Assembly: GCF_014639075.1 (NCBI RefSeq)
Contig: NZ_BMFS01000001.1
Location: forward strand, 186,001-250,000
Source: Glycocaulis albus
GTDB taxonomy: Bacteria > Pseudomonadota > Alphaproteobacteria > Caulobacterales > Maricaulaceae
Direction: 5' to 3'
DNA length: 64,000 nucleotides
Shown here: positions 59,632-64,000 of the stretch, piece after piece
Layout: the number at the start of each line of letters is the position of its first letter
How positions within the stretch are numbered: position 1 is the first letter of the stretch
Translations under genes and position numbers: made by a program
Notes under the pieces: generated by a model
Told to the model about the DNA's origin: nothing
The model's input: only the letters and a program-made list of their open reading frames with translations
Databases searched by the model: none

Positions 59632-62565
59632 ATGAAAACCGTCCATGCAGGCAGGAGCCTGTTCGCCAGCCTATTGTTTCTGGCACTCGCAGCGTGCTCC
59701 GGTGACCCGGCGCAAACGGGCCAGCAGCCGGCGGACGAGCCCGCAGCTTCGGGCATCGAAACGGAGTTTGCCCACCTGACCAGCGGTATTCCCGCCGATC
59801 CGGGCATGCGCTTTGGCCAGCTTGATAACGGCATGCGCTATGTGATCATGCCCAACTCCACGCCGAGCGGGACAGCAGCGCTGCGCCTGGTATTCAATGT
59901 CGGCTCGCTGGCCGAGGCCGAGCATCAGCGCGGCCTTGCCCACTTCATCGAGCACATGGCCTTCAATGGCACGACCAATGTTCCAGAAGGCGAGATGATC
60001 CCGCTGCTGGAGCGCTATGGCCTGGCGTTTGGCCCGGATACCAATGCGTTTACCGGTCAGCAGGTGGTCGGCTATCAGCTTGATCTGCCGTCGGTGGACG
60101 AGCAGATCGTCAAGACCGGCCTGTTCCTGATGCGCGAAACGGCCACCGAGATGGTGATGGACCAGGACGCGATTGACGCAGAGCGGGGCGTTATCCGCGG
60201 CGAGATGCGTTTCCGCGATACGCCCATCCAGCGCTTCCTGATGAGCTATTACGGCTTTCTCTATCCCGACACGCTGGTGTCCGAGCGCAGCCCTATCGGT
60301 ACCGTTGAGGTCATCGACAATGCGCAGCGCGATGCATTCATCGAGTATTACGAGGACTTCTACGTTCCGCAGCGCGCGCTTCTGGTGGTTACCGGCGATG
60401 TTGATGCCGATGCGGTCGAGGCGATGATCCGCGACGGGTTCGAGATCGAGCTGCCGGGTCTTGAGGTGAGCGCGGTTGAAGGGTTTTCCACCTGGGAAGC
60501 GCCGGCCGATGCGCCGCCACATCCCGATATCGGCTCGGTCTCAGCGGTTGACGCTCCGCGCTTTGGCTATTTCCACGATCCGGAAGTGTTCACGCTCATC
60601 AACTATGATGTTGTGGTTCCCGGCGGGCCGCGGGCTGACAGTGCGCAGGCGCGCGTTGACTCCACCTTGCGACAGCTGGGCAATGCCATCGTGCAGCGCC
60701 GCCTGCAGTCGCAGATCAATTCGGGGCTGTCACCGCTGGTACAGGCCAGCTTCTCCTATTCCAATGATTTCGATCTGGCGCATCGTGCCGGCGCGTTCGC
60801 GGTGTCCTCGCCCGAGCGCTGGCGTGAAGGGCTCGCCGTGATCGAGCAGGAAGTGCGCCGGGCCATGGAGCACGGTTTCAGCCAGGCTGAGCTCGACGAG
60901 CAGATGTCCAATCTGCGTACCAGCATACGCAATGCGGTCAATGCTGCGCGCACCCGCCGCACGCCGCAGCTGGCGGACGGCATCTGGCAGGGCTGGCTGG
61001 GTGAAACGACGCTGAACCACCCTTCCTGGCAGGCCGAGTGGCTGGAGGCGAGCGAAGAGCAGCTCACACTTGAAAATGTCGAGGCCGCGTTCCGTGCCAT
61101 GTGGGCGGCGGCTCCCCCGCAGATCTATGTGGCCGTCAATGAACCGCTCGAAGACGGGGCAGCGGCTGTACAGGCCGCCTGGGAGGAGTCGCAGGCCACA
61201 CCGGTCGATCCGCTCGACGATGCGGGCGCTACCGAATTTGCCTATACCGATTTCGGCCCTGCCGGTGAGGTGGTGTCGCGCGAGTATGTCGAGGATCTCG
61301 ATTTCCACCAGATCGTTTTTGCCAACGGCGTGCGGCTCAACGTCAAGCAGACGGACTTTGAGGACAATATCATCCGCATCCGGGCCGAGTTCGGCGCCGG
61401 TGACCTGACGCCCCAGCCGACGCAGGCGGCCGGTACCATTCTGGGGGCTGTGTTTGGCGGCGGCGGCCTGGAAGCCCATGACCGGGACGAGTTGCAGCGC
61501 CTGTTTGCCGGCCGGTCGGTGGGCTACGGGCTGGGCGTGGGAGCGGACAGCTTCTCGTTCACCTCGGCCACCACGCCGGAAGATTTCGAGCTGCAGATGC
61601 AGGTGCTGACGGCCTTCATGGTGGCGCCAGGCTGGCGCGATGACGGGCTGAACCAGTTCCGCTCGATTGCAGAGGAAATCCGCCGTGGTCAGAACGCGCA
61701 GGCCGTACAGGTGGCCGTGAACCGGGTCAGCCGGATGCTGCGCGATGGCGATCCGCGCTGGGGTTTTCCCGAACGCGCGGAGATCGAGGCGTTCACGATG
61801 GATCATGCCCGCGCGCTGGTGGCCGAGGCGCTGAGCTCGGCTCCGCTGGAGATCACCATTGTGGGTGATATCGCCCCTGATGCGGCCATTGCGATGACCG
61901 CCAGCACGTTTGGCGCGCTGCCTGCGCGTGCGGAGAGCTGGCCGGACTATGATGATGCCCGCCAGATCAGCTTCCCCGATGCGCGCGAGGAGCCCGCTGT
62001 TGTGGAATTCAACGGCCAGGCCGATAGCGGTATGGCGAACATCTACTGGCCTGTAGGCGACGCGTTTGACGCGCGCCGTGCCCGCGCAATCGATCTCATG
62101 GCAGAGGTTTACAGTCTCAAGGCCACCGAACGCTTCCGCGAGCGGGAGGGGGCTACCTATTCCCCGATCGTGTCCAGCCAGGCGTCCATCATTTTCCCCG
62201 ATTACGGCTTTCTCTGGGTCGGGCTGGATGTGGACCGTTCGGAAGTGGAGCGCATGTACGATATCGCCGACGAACTGGCAGCGGCCATGGCGTCCGGTGA
62301 CATCACCGAGGACGAGCTGCAGCGCGCCCGCCAGCCGGTGCTGGAACGCCTGAGCCAGAGCATGGAAAGCAATCCGATGTGGCTGGGGCAGATCAGCCGC
62401 TCGCAGACCTATCCGGAGCGTCTCGACCGGCTGCGCACGGCGGCCGAGGACTATAACGCGGTCACGGTTGAGGAGATCACCGCGCTGGCGGCGGAATACC
62501 TGCAGCCGGAACGGGCCTACAGGGTTTCGATCCTGCCGCGCGATGCGGCTGCAGCCGCAGAATAG
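59632..62565 (+). CDS. M16 family zinc peptidase lipoprotein
   Basis: 977 aa. A lipobox LALAAC (Cys22) marks a lipoprotein. The inverted zinc motif HFIEH is at 104-108 (LAHFIEHMAFNGT), with the distal glutamate in the region ending DAERGVIRGEMRFRD. Four M16 lobes are visible; the C-terminal half lacks a second HxxEH, as in pitrilysin-like enzymes. It cleaves peptides in the periplasm or at the outer membrane. GGGGGA precedes the ATG. It follows the peptide ABC protein and precedes an S9 peptidase. Confidence 0.92.
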   Translation: MKTVHAGRSLFASLLFLALAACSGDPAQTGQQPADEPAASGIETEFAHLTSGIPADPGMRFGQLDNGMRYVIMPNSTPSGTAALRLVFNVGSLAEAEHQRGLAHFIEHMAFNGTTNVPEGEMIPLLERYGLAFGPDTNAFTGQQVVGYQLDLPSVDEQIVKTGLFLMRETATEMVMDQDAIDAERGVIRGEMRFRDTPIQRFLMSYYGFLYPDTLVSERSPIGTVEVIDNAQRDAFIEYYEDFYVPQRALLVVTGDVDADAVEAMIRDGFEIELPGLEVSAVEGFSTWEAPADAPPHPDIGSVSAVDAPRFGYFHDPEVFTLINYDVVVPGGPRADSAQARVDSTLRQLGNAIVQRRLQSQINSGLSPLVQASFSYSNDFDLAHRAGAFAVSSPERWREGLAVIEQEVRRAMEHGFSQAELDEQMSNLRTSIRNAVNAARTRRTPQLADGIWQGWLGETTLNHPSWQAEWLEASEEQLTLENVEAAFRAMWAAAPPQIYVAVNEPLEDGAAAVQAAWEESQATPVDPLDDAGATEFAYTDFGPAGEVVSREYVEDLDFHQIVFANGVRLNVKQTDFEDNIIRIRAEFGAGDLTPQPTQAAGTILGAVFGGGGLEAHDRDELQRLFAGRSVGYGLGVGADSFSFTSATTPEDFELQMQVLTAFMVAPGWRDDGLNQFRSIAEEIRRGQNAQAVQVAVNRVSRMLRDGDPRWGFPERAEIEAFTMDHARALVAEALSSAPLEITIVGDIAPDAAIAMTASTFGALPARAESWPDYDDARQISFPDAREEPAVVEFNGQADSGMANIYWPVGDAFDARRARAIDLMAEVYSLKATERFREREGATYSPIVSSQASIIFPDYGFLWVGLDVDRSEVERMYDIADELAAAMASGDITEDELQRARQPVLERLSQSMESNPMWLGQISRSQTYPERLDRLRTAAEDYNAVTVEEITALAAEYLQPERAYRVSILPRDAAAAAE

Positions 62566-62639
62566 CAGGCCCGGCGGGCAAAGCGGCCTGGCATTGCCAA
62601 CGGCAGTGCCAGGCCCCGGATTTCATGGAGAGTGACGTG

Positions 62640-64000
62640 ATGAAGTATCTGGCCTTGGGTATCAGCGCAGCCCTGACGCTGTCGGGGCCGGTGTTTGCGC
62701 AGGACGCGCCGGAGCGTGTCACGCGCGGCAATCTGGTGATGGAGAATATCCCCGAGATTCCCCGAGAGGTGCGTGAACGCCTGCGCCAGTACCAGAATGT
62801 GCGCGGGGCGGGCTTTTCCGATTTTGCGCCCGATGGCGGGATCTACATCACCACGCGCTTTGGCGAGACGAACCAGATTCACTATGTCGCCCAGCCCATG
62901 GGCGCGCGCCGCCAGATCACCTTCTATGACGAACGCACCAGTGGCGCCAGCGTACGTCCGGACGGCTCCGGCCAGTTCCTGTTCACCCGTGATGTCGGTG
63001 GTGACGAGTTTTTCCAGGGTTTCCTGTTCGATCCGGAGCGTTCGCGCTCTGTACAGTTCACCACCGATCAGATCCGCAATCAGGGCTTCTCCTGGTCGCG
63101 TGATGGCCGGATGATCGCGTGGGCCGCCGCCGGCTGGGGTGATGCGGACTACACCATCTATATGGCCGATCCGGCCGACCCTACGACCGCGCAGGAGGTG
63201 CTGCAGGGCGAAGGGGCGATGAGCCCGGTCGACTGGTCTCCCGACGGGTCGCGCCTGCTGATCGGACGCTATTTCTCGATCAATGAGGCAAGGCTATACG
63301 TGCTCGACATCGAGCAAGGCACGCTCACCCAGATCAATCCCGACGAGACCAATGCCTATGGCGCGGCCCGGTTCTCGGCCAGCGGTGACAGCATTTTCGT
63401 CGTCACCGACGAAGGCGCGGAGTTTCGCCGCATCATGGAAATTCCCGTTGATGGCGGCGAAAAGCGCGTGGTGGCCGAGCATGACTGGGACGTGCAGGCC
63501 ATGGCGCTGTCACCCGACGGCTCGGTCATCGCCTACACGACCAATGAGGGCGGCATCTCGGAGATATACATCATCAATGCGGCCACCGGCGAAAGTCTGC
63601 CCGGGCCGGATCTGCCTGTCGGCCTGATCGGCGGTATAACCTTCAGCCCGGATGGCAACCGTATCGGCTTTACCCACAGCTCGGCAGCTTCTCCCGGCGA
63701 TGCTTGGGTCTATGATCTTGTCTCGGGCGAGCTTGTGCGCTGGACGCAGTCGGAAGTGGGGGGGCTGGACACCAGCCGCTTCTCGGCGCCCCAGCTGATC
63801 AGTTTTGAAAGTTTTGACGGCCTTGAAGTCCCGGCCTTCATCCACCGTCCGTCCGGTGAGGGTCCGCACCCGGTCATTGTCTCGATCCATGGCGGACCGG
63901 AAGCGCAGGCGCGGCCCGGTTTCAGCTCAACCTTCCAGTACTGGCTGCAGGAGCTGGGCGCGGCTGTGGTGGTGCCCAATGTGCGCGGCTCGGCCGGTTA
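62640..64000 (+). CDS. S9 family peptidase (prolyl-oligopeptidase type), 5' part
   Basis: 453 codons run to the end of the window. A signal peptide (about 1-20, ending PVFAQ) precedes a beta-propeller made of WD-like or TolB-like units (SWSRDGRMIAWA, DWSPDGSRLLIG, ALSPDGSVIAYT, TFSPDGNRIGFT). The start of the alpha/beta hydrolase domain is present (IHGGPEAQARPGF, then NVRGSAGY), so the catalytic Ser, Asp and His lie beyond the window. GGAGAGTGAC precedes the ATG. Probably co-transcribed with the M16 gene (74-base gap). Confidence 0.9.
   Translation, partial: MKYLALGISAALTLSGPVFAQDAPERVTRGNLVMENIPEIPREVRERLRQYQNVRGAGFSDFAPDGGIYITTRFGETNQIHYVAQPMGARRQITFYDERTSGASVRPDGSGQFLFTRDVGGDEFFQGFLFDPERSRSVQFTTDQIRNQGFSWSRDGRMIAWAAAGWGDADYTIYMADPADPTTAQEVLQGEGAMSPVDWSPDGSRLLIGRYFSINEARLYVLDIEQGTLTQINPDETNAYGAARFSASGDSIFVVTDEGAEFRRIMEIPVDGGEKRVVAEHDWDVQAMALSPDGSVIAYTTNEGGISEIYIINAATGESLPGPDLPVGLIGGITFSPDGNRIGFTHSSAASPGDAWVYDLVSGELVRWTQSEVGGLDTSRFSAPQLISFESFDGLEVPAFIHRPSGEGPHPVIVSIHGGPEAQARPGFSSTFQYWLQELGAAVVVPNVRGSAG

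Overview
The window is G+C-rich chromosomal DNA from an alphaproteobacterium, most likely a stalked or budding marine relative of Caulobacter (Maricaulales / Hyphomonadaceae type). Lineage markers are CpdR, GapR (DUF2312), the Usg protein, a CC0125/CC1285-family lipoprotein, a TadG-like Flp-pilus protein, a 41-aa zinc-free L36 and a chromosomal rpoN-hpf-ptsN cluster. There are many TonB, lipoprotein and exported-peptidase genes. No prophage, plasmid backbone or CRISPR array is visible.

Layout. 1-1.6 kb: end of rpoN, hpf, ptsN. 1.6-12.6 kb: isoaspartyl peptidase, an SDR, a FecA-like TonB receptor behind a Fur-like box, a lipoprotein, the rpmJ-HAD pair, tadG, an MltB-type transglycosylase, an MFS transporter and motA. 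12.7-22.4 kb: mnmC, a WecG/TagA glycosyltransferase, a thioesterase, a PepSY protein, tRNA-Val, cpdR, an N-formylglutamate amidohydrolase, an XRE regulator, a histidinol-phosphatase-type enzyme, an exported methyltransferase-like lipoprotein and hsp20 with a ROSE-type thermometer. 22.5-28.4 kb (minus): nadE, accA, xerD, a large exported protein and a 46-aa membrane protein. 28.5-31.2 kb: a 2,725-bp insertion sequence. 31.3-39.3 kb: aroK-aroB, a CorC-like protein, gapR, a hydrolase/TPR pair, usg, an epimerase and a ThiE-like protein. 39.3-50.4 kb: yggS, thiC with a TPP riboswitch, an acyltransferase, M19 and M20 peptidases, thiD, a PDZ lipoprotein and serC. 50.4-64 kb: hslV without hslU, an archaeal-type valS, an eight-PAS histidine kinase, a dual-ATPase peptide ABC protein, an M16 peptidase and the start of an S9 peptidase.

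Most genes are housekeeping. A theme of peptide and amino-acid scavenging runs through the last third: M19, M20, M16 and S9 enzymes plus a Dpp/Opp-type ATPase. Shikimate (aroK-aroB) and thiamine (thiC, thiD, ThiE-like) steps are also present.

The clearest accessory item is the element at 28507-31231. It has 23-bp terminal inverted repeats, an exact 8-bp target duplication and an IS1-like DDE transposase. It also carries four or five small non-transposase genes of lower G+C. One of these, a 189-aa protein with a degenerate HELxH-like motif, has its start codon directly against the T-tract of an intrinsic terminator. This cargo is the best candidate for an undescribed system. Other points of note are the hsp20 thermometer, the archaeal-type ValRS, a family of dispersed palindromic repeats in intergenic gaps, and tandem palindromes at an XRE regulator promoter.
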